This document shows, in pieces, positions 53,386 to 62,501 of a stretch of 64,000 bases of DNA. The notes beneath the pieces were generated by a model, which was not told the origin of the DNA, did no database searches, and saw nothing but the letters and a program-made list of their open reading frames with translations. This DNA is from Clostridia bacterium (GTDB lineage Bacteria > Bacillota > Clostridia > Oscillospirales > Acutalibacteraceae), in contig JAKSQX010000001.1 of the NCBI GenBank assembly GCA_024403955.1, positions 1 through 64,000 on the forward strand. The letters are read 5' to 3'. Positions within the stretch are counted from its first letter, which is position 1; each line of letters opens with the position of its first letter. The position numbers and the translations under genes were made by a program.

Positions 53386-55253
53386 AGTCTTTCCTTTTCC
53401 AAGTAGATAAGAAGCACTGAGATGTCAGCTGGGCTTACGCCGTCGATACGGCTTGCCTGTCCAATGCTCTCAGGCCTTACCTTGTTAAGCTTTTCCTGTG
53501 CTTCAAGACGAAGATTTGTGATTTTTGTATAATCGATATTTTCTGGAAGTTTCTTTCCTTCAAGTCTACGCATCTCATTAATCTGAGCCTGCTGTCTCTT
53601 AATATATCCTTCGTATTTAACTTCTATCTCAACTTCTTCGCAGATGTCATCTGGAAGTTCTGGTCTTGTTTTATCGTAAGGCGCAAGATCCTCATATTTA
53701 AGTTGAGGTCTTCTAATAAGTTCAACAAGTCTTGTACCGGTCTTCATTGGAGATGTTTCACGTGAAACAAGTAATTCGTTTAATTCGGATGATGGAGCGA
53801 TTGTTACGCTCTTAACTCTTTCAATCTCTTCATCAATTAGTCTCTGCTTTTCGCAGACTTCATCATATCTCTCTTTGGAGATAAGGCCGAGTTCATATCC
53901 ATACTTAGTAAGACGGAGGTCGGCATTGTCTTGACGAAGAACAAGTCTGTATTCAGAACGAGAAGTCATCATTCGATAAGGCTCTGTGAGGTCCTTAGTG
54001 ATGAGGTCATCTATTAAAGTTCCGATATAAGAGGATGCTCGATCCAAAATGAACTCAGGTTTTCCTTGAACTTTTAGTGCTGCATTTATTCCAGCAACGA
54101 TTCCCTGAGCTGCAGCCTCTTCATATCCAGAGGATGAGCAGAATGTACCACAGCCGAAGAGACCAGGGTAGTCAAGGAATTCAAGGGTTGGTTTAAGTGT
54201 GGTTGGATCCACGCAATCATATTCAATAGCATAAGCTGTTCTAATGACTTCAATGTTCTCAAAACCAGGTATAGTTCTAAGGAATTTAAGTTGAACGTCC
54301 TCTGGAAGAGAGGAGGAAAGTCCCTGAAGATACATTTCCTGGGTGTTAAGACCACATGGTTCGATAAAGATCTGATGACGCTCTTTGTTTGGGAATGTCA
54401 TTATCTTACTCTCAATACTTGGACAGTATCTTGGACCAATTCCTTCAATGCTACCGTTGTAGAGAGGGGAGCGATCTAAGTTATCAAGGATAACCTTCTT
54501 TGTCTCATCGTTTGTATATGTGATGTGGCATACTGCCTTGTTCTCAGGAGTGAAGCTCTTATCGTGAGAAAATCTTACGAGCTTTTCATCGGCTTCTTGT
54601 ATTTCAAGGTCCTTAAAATTTATGCTTCTTTTGTTAGCTCTAGAAGGTGTGCCAGTTTTAAACCTTCTGGTTGTAATTCCAAGTTTATGTAAAGCATCGG
54701 AGAGTTCAATTGATGGGAACATGCCATCTGGACCTGAGTCATAACTTACTTCTCCGACGTAAATTTTGCCGCGTAAAAATGTACCTGTTGCTATAACTAC
54801 GCACTTTGCTGAGTAGATAGCCTCAAGCTTAGTCCTCATTTCCCAGAGGCCATTTTCGCCTTGTTTCAAATCAACAATTTCAGCTTGGCGAAGATCAAGG
54901 TTCTCACACTTCTCAAGTGTGTTTTTCATATATGCGGAATAATCTCTTCTATCAACTTGAGCGCGAGGGGAGTGGACCGCAGGTCCTTTTCCGAGGTTAA
55001 GCATACGACTCTGAATCATATTGTGATCCGTTGCAAGACCCATCTCTCCACCGAGCGCGTCAATCTCTTTTACGAGAGTGCCTTTGGAAGTTCCACCGAT
55101 TGCTGTGTTACAAGGGCAGTTACCTACCCAGTCGGCACTGATGGTGAAAACTACTGTGGATGCGCCCATACGCGCAGCAGCAAGGCCGGCCTCAATGCCA
55201 GCATGTCCTGCGCCTATAATGGCTACATCATATGTCTTTGCAAAATACTCCAT
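53382..55253 (-). CDS. mnmG: tRNA uridine-5-carboxymethylaminomethyl modification enzyme MnmG (GidA)
   Basis: This 623-residue FAD-dependent enzyme works with MnmE to form cmnm5U at wobble uridine. It has the N-terminal FAD motif DVAIIGAGHAGIEAGLAAARMG and the conserved segments CNTAIGGTSKGTLVKEIDALGGEM and LFGCGTFCSSSGYEEAAAQG, plus the C-terminal helical domain. A parS site is embedded in the coding sequence for the VSRET residues. The gene starts 2 bases from the mnmE stop. Confidence 0.96.
   Translation of the reverse strand: MEYFAKTYDVAIIGAGHAGIEAGLAAARMGASTVVFTISADWVGNCPCNTAIGGTSKGTLVKEIDALGGEMGLATDHNMIQSRMLNLGKGPAVHSPRAQVDRRDYSAYMKNTLEKCENLDLRQAEIVDLKQGENGLWEMRTKLEAIYSAKCVVIATGTFLRGKIYVGEVSYDSGPDGMFPSIELSDALHKLGITTRRFKTGTPSRANKRSINFKDLEIQEADEKLVRFSHDKSFTPENKAVCHITYTNDETKKVILDNLDRSPLYNGSIEGIGPRYCPSIESKIMTFPNKERHQIFIEPCGLNTQEMYLQGLSSSLPEDVQLKFLRTIPGFENIEVIRTAYAIEYDCVDPTTLKPTLEFLDYPGLFGCGTFCSSSGYEEAAAQGIVAGINAALKVQGKPEFILDRASSYIGTLIDDLITKDLTEPYRMMTSRSEYRLVLRQDNADLRLTKYGYELGLISKERYDEVCEKQRLIDEEIERVKSVTIAPSSELNELLVSRETSPMKTGTRLVELIRRPQLKYEDLAPYDKTRPELPDDICEEVEIEVKYEGYIKRQQAQINEMRRLEGKKLPENIDYTKITNLRLEAQEKLNKVRPESIGQASRIDGVSPADISVLLIYLEKERL
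53754..53769. other. parS: parS site inside mnmG
   Basis: An exact 16-bp copy of TGTTTCACGTGAAACA lies inside the mnmG reading frame, where it encodes Val-Ser-Arg-Glu-Thr. It is about 1.1 kb from the parS site downstream of rsmG. Confidence 0.9.
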
Positions 55254-55254
55254 A

Positions 55255-56616
55255 TTACTTACCTACACAGAATTTACTAAATACTTCATTTACGACAGCG
55301 TCTGATACGCGTTCGCCTGTGAGCTCAAGAAGAGGCTCAATTGCTGCATCAACAGATACATTTACAGCATCCATTGTGAGGCCCATCTCAATAGCACTAA
55401 TGGCCTCGTCAATACAAGCAACAGCCTTTTTGCAGCAATTAAGCTGGCGCTCATTTATAAGCATGGCAGCAGAGGTATCAAAGTCTGCGGTGCCAAGGAT
55501 ATCTTCGAGTGATTCACGTAAAACTTCAAAGGAGTCTTTATTCTTTGCTGATATAGAGAGAACCTTTGAGACATATGCCTCTACATCTTTTTCGGTTACT
55601 GTGCTGCCGAGATCATTCTTATTTAAGATGCAGATTGAAGGTTTGCCCTTGCAAGCTTCAAGGATGGCAATATCCTCTTCATCAAGAGGGTTGCTGCCAT
55701 CAATCATAGCAAGGATTAAGGATGAGTGGTTGAGCTTTGATTTTGCATATTCAATTCCGATTGACTCAACGAGATCATCTGACTCACGAATACCTGCAGT
55801 GTCAGAGAGACGGAGAACAACATTACCGATTCTTGCTGTTTCTTCTACAACATCTCTTGTTGTACCGGCAACTTCAGTAACGATTGATCTCTCTCTGCCG
55901 AGGAGGAGATTCATAAGTGTAGATTTGCCTACATTTGGTTTTCCTACGATAACCGTTGGGATACCTTCTGTGATTGCCTGTCCTGCATCGAAGTTGTCGA
56001 TGAGGGAGAGGAGCTTTGATTTCGCGTCAGTAAATTCGACCTTCAAAGCTTCAAAATCAAGTTCAGGAATCTCATCGTCTGGATAATCAACCCAGGCAGA
56101 CATGTGTGCTGCTGCAGAGATAAAGGTGTCTTTAATATCGTTGATTTCACCTGAAAGCGAACCGGAGAGGACACCGAATGCTGCGTCTGCAGCCTGTCTG
56201 CCGTGGGCAGATATAAGCGTCATTACAGATTCTGCTTCAGTCAAATCCATTTTGCCGTTTAAGAAAGCACGTTTTGTAAACTCGCCTGGTTCTGCAGGCA
56301 CAGCGCCGTTTTCAAGGCAGAGACGTAATATCTGTTGCATTAGGTAGAGACCGCCGTGACACTGAAGTTCAACAACGTCTTCACCCGTGTAGCTCTTTGG
56401 TGCTCTATATATTATTGCAACAGCCTGGTCAAGCTCGTTGTCGCCATCGTGTACATGGCCGAAACGGACGCTATAACCTGGTAAATCGGAGAGTTTTTTG
56501 CTGCCAACAGCCGCAAAAACTCTATCCGCAACGCTTATAGCGTCCGGACCTGAGATTTTTACTATTCCAATTCCGCCTGCGGCATTTGGTGTTGAAATCG
56601 CAGCAATTGTAGACAT
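55255..56616 (-). CDS. mnmE: tRNA modification GTPase MnmE (TrmE)
   Basis: This 453-residue GTPase begins MSTIAAISTPNAAGGIGIVK, with a formyl-THF-binding N-domain (1-120). It has a helical domain with an inserted G domain: G1 GKPNVGKST, G3 DTAGIRE and G4 NKND. It ends with the conserved cysteine in FCVGK (usually CIGK). It is the MnmG partner. The ATG follows AAAGGAGAG; the longer frame lies upstream of this site. Confidence 0.95.
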   Translation of the reverse strand: MSTIAAISTPNAAGGIGIVKISGPDAISVADRVFAAVGSKKLSDLPGYSVRFGHVHDGDNELDQAVAIIYRAPKSYTGEDVVELQCHGGLYLMQQILRLCLENGAVPAEPGEFTKRAFLNGKMDLTEAESVMTLISAHGRQAADAAFGVLSGSLSGEINDIKDTFISAAAHMSAWVDYPDDEIPELDFEALKVEFTDAKSKLLSLIDNFDAGQAITEGIPTVIVGKPNVGKSTLMNLLLGRERSIVTEVAGTTRDVVEETARIGNVVLRLSDTAGIRESDDLVESIGIEYAKSKLNHSSLILAMIDGSNPLDEEDIAILEACKGKPSICILNKNDLGSTVTEKDVEAYVSKVLSISAKNKDSFEVLRESLEDILGTADFDTSAAMLINERQLNCCKKAVACIDEAISAIEMGLTMDAVNVSVDAAIEPLLELTGERVSDAVVNEVFSKFCVGK

Positions 56617-56685
56617 CAAATCTCTCCTTTTGAATAGTTTTAGTTGAACGCACAAGATAATAGCATAAGTTAAGCCCAAAATCAA

Positions 56686-56714
56686 TTGACTTTTAAAATG
56701 TAATATATTAATAT
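56686..56714 (+). promoter_or_regulatory. Promoter of glyS-cysK
   Basis: TTGACT, a 17-base spacer and TAATAT, followed by an untranslated leader of about 60 bases. A small hairpin (GCGCAAA / TTTGCGC, 56748-56766) ends right before the GGAAGGAGC ribosome binding site. No T-box motif is present. Confidence 0.6.
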
Positions 56715-56779
56715 TTTCTACGTCACTGTAAACGTGGTTAATACTTTGCGCAAAAGCCATTTGCGCGGAAGGAGCTTTT

Positions 56780-58195
56780 ATGAATAACCAAGAAAAAACA
56801 ATGGAAAAAATCGTAGCCCTTTGTAAGAACCGTGGTTTCGTCTATGCCGGATCAGAAATCTACGGCGGACTCGCAAACACTTGGGATTACGGTCCTTTAG
56901 GCGTTGAGATGAAACAGAACATCAAAGACGCTTGGAGAAAGAAATTTATTCAGGAAAACCAGTATAACGTTGGTCTTGATGCAGCAATCCTTATGAACCC
57001 ACAGACATGGGTGGCATCCGGTCACCTCGGTGGATTCTCAGATCCTCTTATGGATTGTAAACAGTGCCACACAAGACACAGAGCTGATAAGCTCATCGAG
57101 GATTATGTTGCACAGAATGGCCTTTCAGATAACCCAGCTGGTATGTCTGATGCTGAACTCATGGAATATATTAAGGCACACGGTATTGCATGTCCTGACT
57201 GCGGAGCTCATGACTTCACAGATATCCGTAAGTTCAATCTTATGTTCAAGACTTTCCAGGGCGTAACAGAGGATAGCAAAGCTGAAATCTATCTCCGTCC
57301 TGAGACAGCACAGGGTATTTTTGTAAACTTTGCAAATGTTCAGAGAACAACAAGACGTAAAGTTCCATTTGGTATTGCTCAGATTGGTAAATCTTTCCGT
57401 AATGAGATTACACCTGGTAACTTTATCTTCCGTGTTCGTGAATTTGAGCAGATGGAACTTGAGTTCTTCTGCAAGCCAGGCACAGACCTTGAATGGTTTG
57501 ATTACTGGCGTTCATTCTGTCGTGATTGGCTCTACAGCCTCAATATGAAGCCTGAAAATCTTAGACTTCGTGACCACGACCCAGAGGAGCTTTGCTTCTA
57601 CTCAAAGGCAACAACTGACTTCGAGTATCTCTTCCCATTCGGTTGGGGCGAACTCTGGGGTGTTGCAGATAGAACTGATTATGACCTTACTCAGCACATC
57701 AATGAGTCTGGTAAGGATCTCTCATACTTTGATCCAGAGACAAACGAGCATTATGTTCCTTATGTTATCGAGCCTTCCCTCGGTGTTGAACGTCTCTTCT
57801 TGTCCCTCCTCGTTGAGGCATATGATGAGGAAGTTATTGACGCAGAAAAGAACGACACTCGTGTAGTTATGCATTTCCATCCTACAATTGCTCCTTTCAA
57901 GGTTGCAGTTCTTCCACTTTCTAAGAAACTCTCAGATAAGGCAATGGAAATTTACAATGACCTTTCAAAGGACTTCGTTGTTGACTATGATGATGCTGGT
58001 TCAATTGGTAAGCGTTACCGTCGTGAAGATGAAATCGGTACACCTTTCTGTGTAACAGTAGATTTTGAGACTGTTGGCGACGATGAGAAGCCAGCCGATA
58101 ACGCAGTTACAGTTCGTGATAGAGATACAATGGAGCAGGTTCGTGTTCCTATCTCAGAACTTAAATCTTACATCGCAGAGAAGGTTAAATTTTAA
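56780..58195 (+). CDS. glyS: Glycyl-tRNA synthetase (single-chain type)
   Basis: This 471-residue class IIa synthetase is of the homodimeric type found in Gram-positives. Motif 1 falls in [15 protein letters not shown], motif 2 in [21 protein letters not shown], and motif 3 in [12 protein letters not shown]. The anticodon-binding C-domain follows ([16 protein letters not shown]). Zinc-knuckle-like cysteines appear near 80 and 130. It charges tRNA-Gly, and one such tRNA is found in this window. Its stop overlaps the next start (TAATG). Confidence 0.95.
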   Translation: MNNQEKTMEKIVALCKNRGFVYAGSEIYGGLANTWDYGPLGVEMKQNIKDAWRKKFIQENQYNVGLDAAILMNPQTWVASGHLGGFSDPLMDCKQCHTRHRADKLIEDYVAQNGLSDNPAGMSDAELMEYIKAHGIACPDCGAHDFTDIRKFNLMFKTFQGVTEDSKAEIYLRPETAQGIFVNFANVQRTTRRKVPFGIAQIGKSFRNEITPGNFIFRVREFEQMELEFFCKPGTDLEWFDYWRSFCRDWLYSLNMKPENLRLRDHDPEELCFYSKATTDFEYLFPFGWGELWGVADRTDYDLTQHINESGKDLSYFDPETNEHYVPYVIEPSLGVERLFLSLLVEAYDEEVIDAEKNDTRVVMHFHPTIAPFKVAVLPLSKKLSDKAMEIYNDLSKDFVVDYDDAGSIGKRYRREDEIGTPFCVTVDFETVGDDEKPADNAVTVRDRDTMEQVRVPISELKSYIAEKVKF

Positions 58196-59130
58196 TGGTT
58201 TGCAATAACGTACTTGAAGCTATTGGTGAAACACCAATGATTAGACTCTCAAACCGTATGGTAGGGGAGAATAGCGCTGAGGTTCTTGTAAAATTTGAGG
58301 GTCTCAACGTCGGTGGATCAATTAAGACCCGTACAGCACTTGAGATGATTCTCGCTGCTGAGAAGGAAGGCCTCTTAAACGAGAATTCAATAATCGCTGA
58401 GCCAACTTCTGGTAACCAGGGAATTGGTCTTGCACTTGTTGGTGCTGTAAAGGGATATAAAACAATTATCATCATGCCTGACTCAGTATCTGAGGAGCGC
58501 AGAAAAATATGCCACCACTATGGTGCTGAGATTATGCTCGTACACGATGCAGGTGACATAGGTGAATGTATTGATGAGTGCATTAAAACTGCTTATCAGC
58601 TTCGTGATAAAGATCCTAATGTTTTCATCCCACAGCAGTTTGAGAATCCAAACAACGTAAAGGTTCATAAGCATCATACAGCGCTTGAGATTATGGAGCA
58701 GGTAGCAGGTCCAATTGATGGTTTCTGTTCCGGTATCGGTACAGGTGGTACTATCACAGGTATCGGTGAAGTCTTGAAGGCTCAGTATCCAGAGGTTGAA
58801 ATCTGGGCTGTTGAACCAGAAAACGCAGCAATTCTTGCTGGTGGTACTGTTAAGACTCACATACAGATGGGTATTGGTGACGGTGTTATTCCAGCAATTC
58901 TTGATCAGAATATCTACAGCTACATTTATACAGTTTCAGATGATGAGGCACTTGAGACAGCAAGAAATCTTGCTAGATATGAAGGTCTTCTCTGTGGTAT
59001 CAGTTCTGGTACAAATGTTGCTGCTGCACTTCAGCTTGCAAAGAAACTTGGTCCTGGAAAAACTGTGGTTACTGTGCTTCCAGATACAGCTGAGAGATAC
59101 TTCTCAACTCCATTGTTCCACGATGAATAA
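58195..59130 (+). CDS. PLP-dependent cysteine synthase family protein
   Basis: This 311-residue fold type II PLP enzyme resembles CysK. The PLP lysine lies in GGSIKTRTA, the substrate loop reads TSGNQGIGLA, the phosphate loop is SGIGTGGTITG, and the late serine is in LCGISSGTNVAA. In CysK the first motif is usually KDR and the substrate loop TSGNTG. The two changes, KTR and Gln for Thr, might alter substrate choice. O-acetylserine sulfhydrylase activity is the default call. The gene is translationally coupled to glyS and followed by a terminator. Confidence 0.82.
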   Translation: MVCNNVLEAIGETPMIRLSNRMVGENSAEVLVKFEGLNVGGSIKTRTALEMILAAEKEGLLNENSIIAEPTSGNQGIGLALVGAVKGYKTIIIMPDSVSEERRKICHHYGAEIMLVHDAGDIGECIDECIKTAYQLRDKDPNVFIPQQFENPNNVKVHKHHTALEIMEQVAGPIDGFCSGIGTGGTITGIGEVLKAQYPEVEIWAVEPENAAILAGGTVKTHIQMGIGDGVIPAILDQNIYSYIYTVSDDEALETARNLARYEGLLCGISSGTNVAAALQLAKKLGPGKTVVTVLPDTAERYFSTPLFHDE

Positions 59131-59165
59131 TAAAAAGCCCCGGAAAACCGGGGCTTTAATTTTTT
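59131..59165. terminator. Bidirectional intrinsic terminator
   Basis: A perfect 10-bp GC-rich stem (AAAGCCCCGG / CCGGGGCTTT) with loop AAAA lies between the convergent cysK-like and lexA genes. Confidence 0.88.
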
Positions 59166-59168
59166 CTA

Positions 59169-59774
59169 TTAATAGTATCTCATGAGACCAACTACTTTAC
59201 CCAAAATAACAAGTTCGTCACAGATGATAGGGTCCATGAAGTCGTTTTCAGGCTGAAGTCTGAAGTGGTCTTTCTCTTTGTAGAAAGTTTTTACTGTTGC
59301 TTCGTCGTCGATAAGAGCTACAACCATTTCGCCGTTTCTGGCTGTTGGAGTTTTTTCAACGATGATCACGTCACCTTCGTAGATGCCAGCGTTAATCATT
59401 GATTCGCCACGAACTTTAAGGGCGAAGAGCTCTTTATCTGAAGAAACAGGACCGCCAAAAGGAATGTAACTTTCAATCTGCTCAGCTGCGAGAATAGGTG
59501 CACCAGCAGCAACTGTTCCAAGAAGAGGAACTTCAAGGAAATGCTTAGCTTCATCCTGTACATTTAAGCGAATTGAACGCTTAAGAAGTGGGTCACGAGT
59601 GATGTAACCAGCTTCTTCAAGGAAGTTCAAGTTGGCTTGAACAGAGGATGTAGACTTGAGTCCAACAGCTGCGCCTATTTCACGAACAGAGGCTGGAACT
59701 GCAGTCTTACGAGAGCGGTCGAGCAAGTATTCATAGATGCGTTTTTGAGTGTCATTAAGGTTTTCAAGTTCCAT
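59169..59774 (-). CDS. lexA: SOS repressor LexA
   Basis: This 201-residue repressor has an N-terminal winged helix (PASVREIGAAVGLKSTSSVQANLNFLE) and a C-terminal S24 protease domain. The cleavage site is the Ala-Gly in VAAGAPIL, the catalytic Ser is in RGESM and the Lys is in DDEATVKTF. RecA-stimulated self-cleavage releases SOS genes. The ATG follows AAAGGAG. The upstream region carries three operator-like sites, indicating autoregulation. Confidence 0.94.
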   Translation of the reverse strand: MELENLNDTQKRIYEYLLDRSRKTAVPASVREIGAAVGLKSTSSVQANLNFLEEAGYITRDPLLKRSIRLNVQDEAKHFLEVPLLGTVAAGAPILAAEQIESYIPFGGPVSSDKELFALKVRGESMINAGIYEGDVIIVEKTPTARNGEMVVALIDDEATVKTFYKEKDHFRLQPENDFMDPIICDELVILGKVVGLMRYY

Positions 59775-59800
59775 AAAAGAGACTCCTTTCTTTCCAAAAT

Positions 59801-59858
59801 GCACAAATGTTCAACAAGAGTATAGCACATTCGTTTGTCAAATGCAAACGTTTGTTTG
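59801..59858 (-). promoter_or_regulatory. lexA promoter with clustered LexA operators
   Basis: On the minus strand TTGCAT, 17 bases and TATACT form the promoter (59819-59847). Three operator-like sites overlap it. CAAAC-GTTT-GTTTG (59845-59858) covers the -35, GCAC-ATTC-GTTTG (59825-59837) lies in the spacer, and GCAC-AAAT-GTTC (59801-59812) lies downstream. They match the CGAAC-N4-GTTCG Firmicutes pattern with changes. Confidence 0.6.
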
Positions 59859-59930
59859 AAAATTTATTTAGACAGAAATAATGCCTATATGGTAAAATGT
59901 TTTTGTTATTAAAAACTTCGGAGGTTTATT

Positions 59931-61172
59931 ATGACCAAAAAGAAGAAAATCCTAATAATTGTGCTATCCGTAATACTTGGCATTGCCCTTATTTTAGGTA
60001 TTTGGTTTGCTGTTGCTCCACGAGAGTTTTTGCAGGCTTTTTTGTCAGATGAAGTTTATGCTGGCGTGACAGTTACTCAGAATTCAGGAAGAATAGCTAC
60101 TGAAATTGTAAAACTTGCAAAAGAGGATACAGCTCTTCATTATGCCGGTAATTTTAACGCAAAGTTTGATAAAGATCTTATCTTTGGAAGTGAGACTGCA
60201 GCAAAGTCACTCTCTGATTATGCGGGTACTTTAAAAGCTGATGGTGATATTTACTTCAAAAACGGTGGGATAAGAACAACATTTGCTCTCTCTGATGATA
60301 CATCTGTTGCGCTTTCCGGTGAAACAATTTTTAGTGAGAGTAGACAGTGCTATAAGTTTAATCAGCTCGGCGATAAATGGTACGAAAAGACAAAGAAAAC
60401 CAGTAAAGTTGATGTTCAGACAAACGATAATTTGAAAGAGGAAGATCTTGAAGAAACAGAGATCTATATAACAGATGAAAAAGTTGTTAGAATAGGCTCT
60501 GTGTCTACAAAAGGAGAGGCCTTAACTCTCCAGATGAGCCTCAGAGATTTTAAGATTTTACTCTCACCTATTGATATTGAAATCGAGGAGAGCGGCGCAG
60601 ATTTTGCGAAGCTCAGCAACAAGCTCATAAGTATCCTTGAAGAGGATAGGGTTGAATCTGTAATCTTGAATCTTTTCGTAAATAAGAGAAATCATATTGT
60701 TGGCTTTTCAATAGATTTTGATGGTGAAGAGGATTCCACAATTTCATTTATAAAGGCGAATGAAAAAGATGATTGCTATGCTGTTGAGTTTGATTTTGGT
60801 GAAGTATTAATGAACCTTGAAGTTGTACTTGGCAAAGCACCTTTTGAGGACTTTAATTTACCTTCTGCAACTGATACAACGCCTTTTGATAAGGGAACTT
60901 TAGGGAGTGATCTTATGAATTATGTTCTTGGAGATTTTGTTAAATCTCGCCCTGAACTTAAAGAGGCTTATAGTGGAATTATCTCTGCGATTATCGGTGA
61001 CAATTTAGGCAGTTTATTCTCATCAATTTTTGGAGGAGAAACTGATTTTGGAAAAGGGATCACATCGGGTATCAGCGGTATCGTTGAAGGTGCTATGAAC
61101 GGAGATGGCTCTGATGTTTCTGGAATTATCGGAGATTTCTTTTCGGCATTTGGAATTAACACAGCAGGTTAA
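59931..61172 (+). CDS. Hypothetical membrane-anchored extracytoplasmic protein
   Basis: This 413-residue protein has a basic N-terminus and one hydrophobic helix (about 6-29) that leads into a large extracytoplasmic region. The region has beta-strand-like repeats (GTLKADGDIYFKNGGI, DDTSVALSGETI, TEIYITDEKVVRIGSV, DFGEVLMNLEVVL). The last 100 residues are glycine/Ile/Ser-rich with SIFGG, GITSGISGIVEGAMNG and GIIGDFFSAF repeats that look flexible. I do not recognise a domain. The ATG follows GGAGG. The next gene starts 12 bases downstream. Confidence 0.65.
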   Translation: MTKKKKILIIVLSVILGIALILGIWFAVAPREFLQAFLSDEVYAGVTVTQNSGRIATEIVKLAKEDTALHYAGNFNAKFDKDLIFGSETAAKSLSDYAGTLKADGDIYFKNGGIRTTFALSDDTSVALSGETIFSESRQCYKFNQLGDKWYEKTKKTSKVDVQTNDNLKEEDLEETEIYITDEKVVRIGSVSTKGEALTLQMSLRDFKILLSPIDIEIEESGADFAKLSNKLISILEEDRVESVILNLFVNKRNHIVGFSIDFDGEEDSTISFIKANEKDDCYAVEFDFGEVLMNLEVVLGKAPFEDFNLPSATDTTPFDKGTLGSDLMNYVLGDFVKSRPELKEAYSGIISAIIGDNLGSLFSSIFGGETDFGKGITSGISGIVEGAMNGDGSDVSGIIGDFFSAFGINTAG

Positions 61173-61183
61173 GGAGGAAAGAT

Positions 61184-61774
61184 ATGATTGTTATTGATAT
61201 TTCAAGGGACATCCTTAACACACCAGTTTATCCTGGCGACCCAGAACCAAAAATACAGAAAGTAAAGGCTTTGGAGTTTGGAGATATGTATAATCTCTCC
61301 GCTCTATATGCTTCTGTACATACGGGAACACATGTTGATGCTCCAACTCACTTCTTTGAGGATGGAAATGACATAAATGATATTCCGCTCGATAAGTTTA
61401 TGGGGAACACAGCAATTGTGACATTGCCAGCAGGACCAATCACTGGTGAGGTTGTAGAGAAGTATTTTCCTAAATATATCAAGAAGGTTATTTTGAGAAC
61501 ACAGCCAGACAACGTGTTCTTTGGGGGCGCGGCAGAGGATGTCGCTGACCTCGGATATGAACTTCTTGGATATGACTGTATGGCACTCGGCGGCGACAAT
61601 GAGGCAGCTGTTCATAGAGCACTTCTTGGAGCGGGCATGATTTTACTTGAAAATGTGGATCTTTCAAACGTGAAAGATGGCACATATTATCTCTCTGCCC
61701 TTCCAATTAAGATCGATGGAGTTGAGGGCTCATTTTGCCGCGCCGTTCTTCTTGAAAATGACAAGGGCATTTAG
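61184..61774 (+). CDS. Cyclase-family metal hydrolase (kynurenine formamidase-like)
   Basis: This 196-residue protein of the cyclase family (KynB/arylformamidase-like) has the N-terminal IDISRDILNTPVYPGDP and the metal-binding HTGTHVDAPTHF motif; other conserved ligands fall in GDNEAAVHRALLGAGM. Members hydrolyse formamides or cyclic amides with Zn or Mn. Kynurenine catabolism is not supported by neighbours, so the substrate remains open. The ATG follows AAGGAGGA. It is the second gene of the operon. Confidence 0.85.
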   Translation: MIVIDISRDILNTPVYPGDPEPKIQKVKALEFGDMYNLSALYASVHTGTHVDAPTHFFEDGNDINDIPLDKFMGNTAIVTLPAGPITGEVVEKYFPKYIKKVILRTQPDNVFFGGAAEDVADLGYELLGYDCMALGGDNEAAVHRALLGAGMILLENVDLSNVKDGTYYLSALPIKIDGVEGSFCRAVLLENDKGI

Positions 61775-61816
61775 TCGTGCACGTGTATTAAGGTATTTAT
61801 ATATACTAATAGGCAT

Positions 61817-61852
61817 AAAAAGACCCTGGGTTTTATCCCAGGGTCCTATTTT
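61817..61852. terminator. Bidirectional intrinsic terminator
   Basis: A 9-bp stem (GACCCTGGG / CCCAGGGTC) with a six-base loop, A-run on the left and T-rich on the right, lies between the cyclase gene and the convergent membrane protein gene. Confidence 0.82.
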
Positions 61853-62501
61853 ATATCTTTTCGAAAAGTACTGTGTCTTTGAACTTGGCTTTGAGCTGTT
61901 CAATCAAATCATCAGCATCGCTAATTTCAAAGAATGCGTAAATCTGCTCATCAAATTTTCCAAGTCCTGAATTTGCAAAGATTAATGTGAAAACATCTTT
62001 GTAGTCGTTTGGGAAGTTGAAGTACAGAGTTCCTACATTGTTCTTGCGAAGGTGGTATGAGATGTACTTTAGGTTTTCAAGAGGAAGTTGGCGAACTTTG
62101 ATATTTCGACCTCTTGTGTAGACGATTGTTATATCTGTCTCGGTAATTTCATATGAGTATTTCATACGTTTCTTCTTTTTGTGATGGTTTCTAAAGAAGA
62201 TACAGTAGATACCGATCAGTAGAAGAAGAACTGCAAACACATAAAGATAAGTTACTTCTTTCAATGCAACCATCCAGAAAATGGCTGCAAAAAAGATGAA
62301 CCAGGAGAGAGGAAGGAAGAGCCACTCATATTTTGTCCATTTGTATTTTGGGTTAGGTTCACCTGACCAAACTGTAGATGCGTTGAGCTTTTGGCTCTCA
62401 TCTATTACTTCTGTCATATCTCCTGTTTCAGGGTTGTAGATTTTTCTAGTTGCCCTATCAACATATGCAGTTTCAAGTTTTGCTTTTACGTTAGATTTCA
62501 A
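61851..62501 (-). CDS. Membrane protein with PH-like (YcxB-type) domain
   Basis: This 216-residue protein has two hydrophobic helices (about 61-80 and 84-106), then a short basic loop (RNHHKKKKRMKYS). A C-terminal beta-rich region follows (EITETDITIVYTRGRNIKVRQLPLENLKYISYH, later LYFNFPNDYKDVFTLIF), resembling bacterial PH-like domains of the YcxB/bPH2 type. The role is unknown. It overlaps the upstream MOSC gene by 11 bases and probably shares its transcript. Confidence 0.68.
   Translation of the reverse strand: MKSNVKAKLETAYVDRATRKIYNPETGDMTEVIDESQKLNASTVWSGEPNPKYKWTKYEWLFLPLSWFIFFAAIFWMVALKEVTYLYVFAVLLLLIGIYCIFFRNHHKKKKRMKYSYEITETDITIVYTRGRNIKVRQLPLENLKYISYHLRKNNVGTLYFNFPNDYKDVFTLIFANSGLGKFDEQIYAFFEISDADDLIEQLKAKFKDTVLFEKI

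Noticed and set aside
55232..56086. 284-residue plus-strand open frame opposite mnmE
   Set aside because: It is antisense to a complete mnmE with all GTPase motifs, lacks a ribosome binding site, and its Ser/Arg-rich composition is that of a shadow frame.
56715..56779. T-box riboswitch upstream of glyS
   Set aside because: The leader is only about 60 bases, and the T-box core AGGGTGG and terminator pair are absent; only a small hairpin near the ribosome binding site is present.
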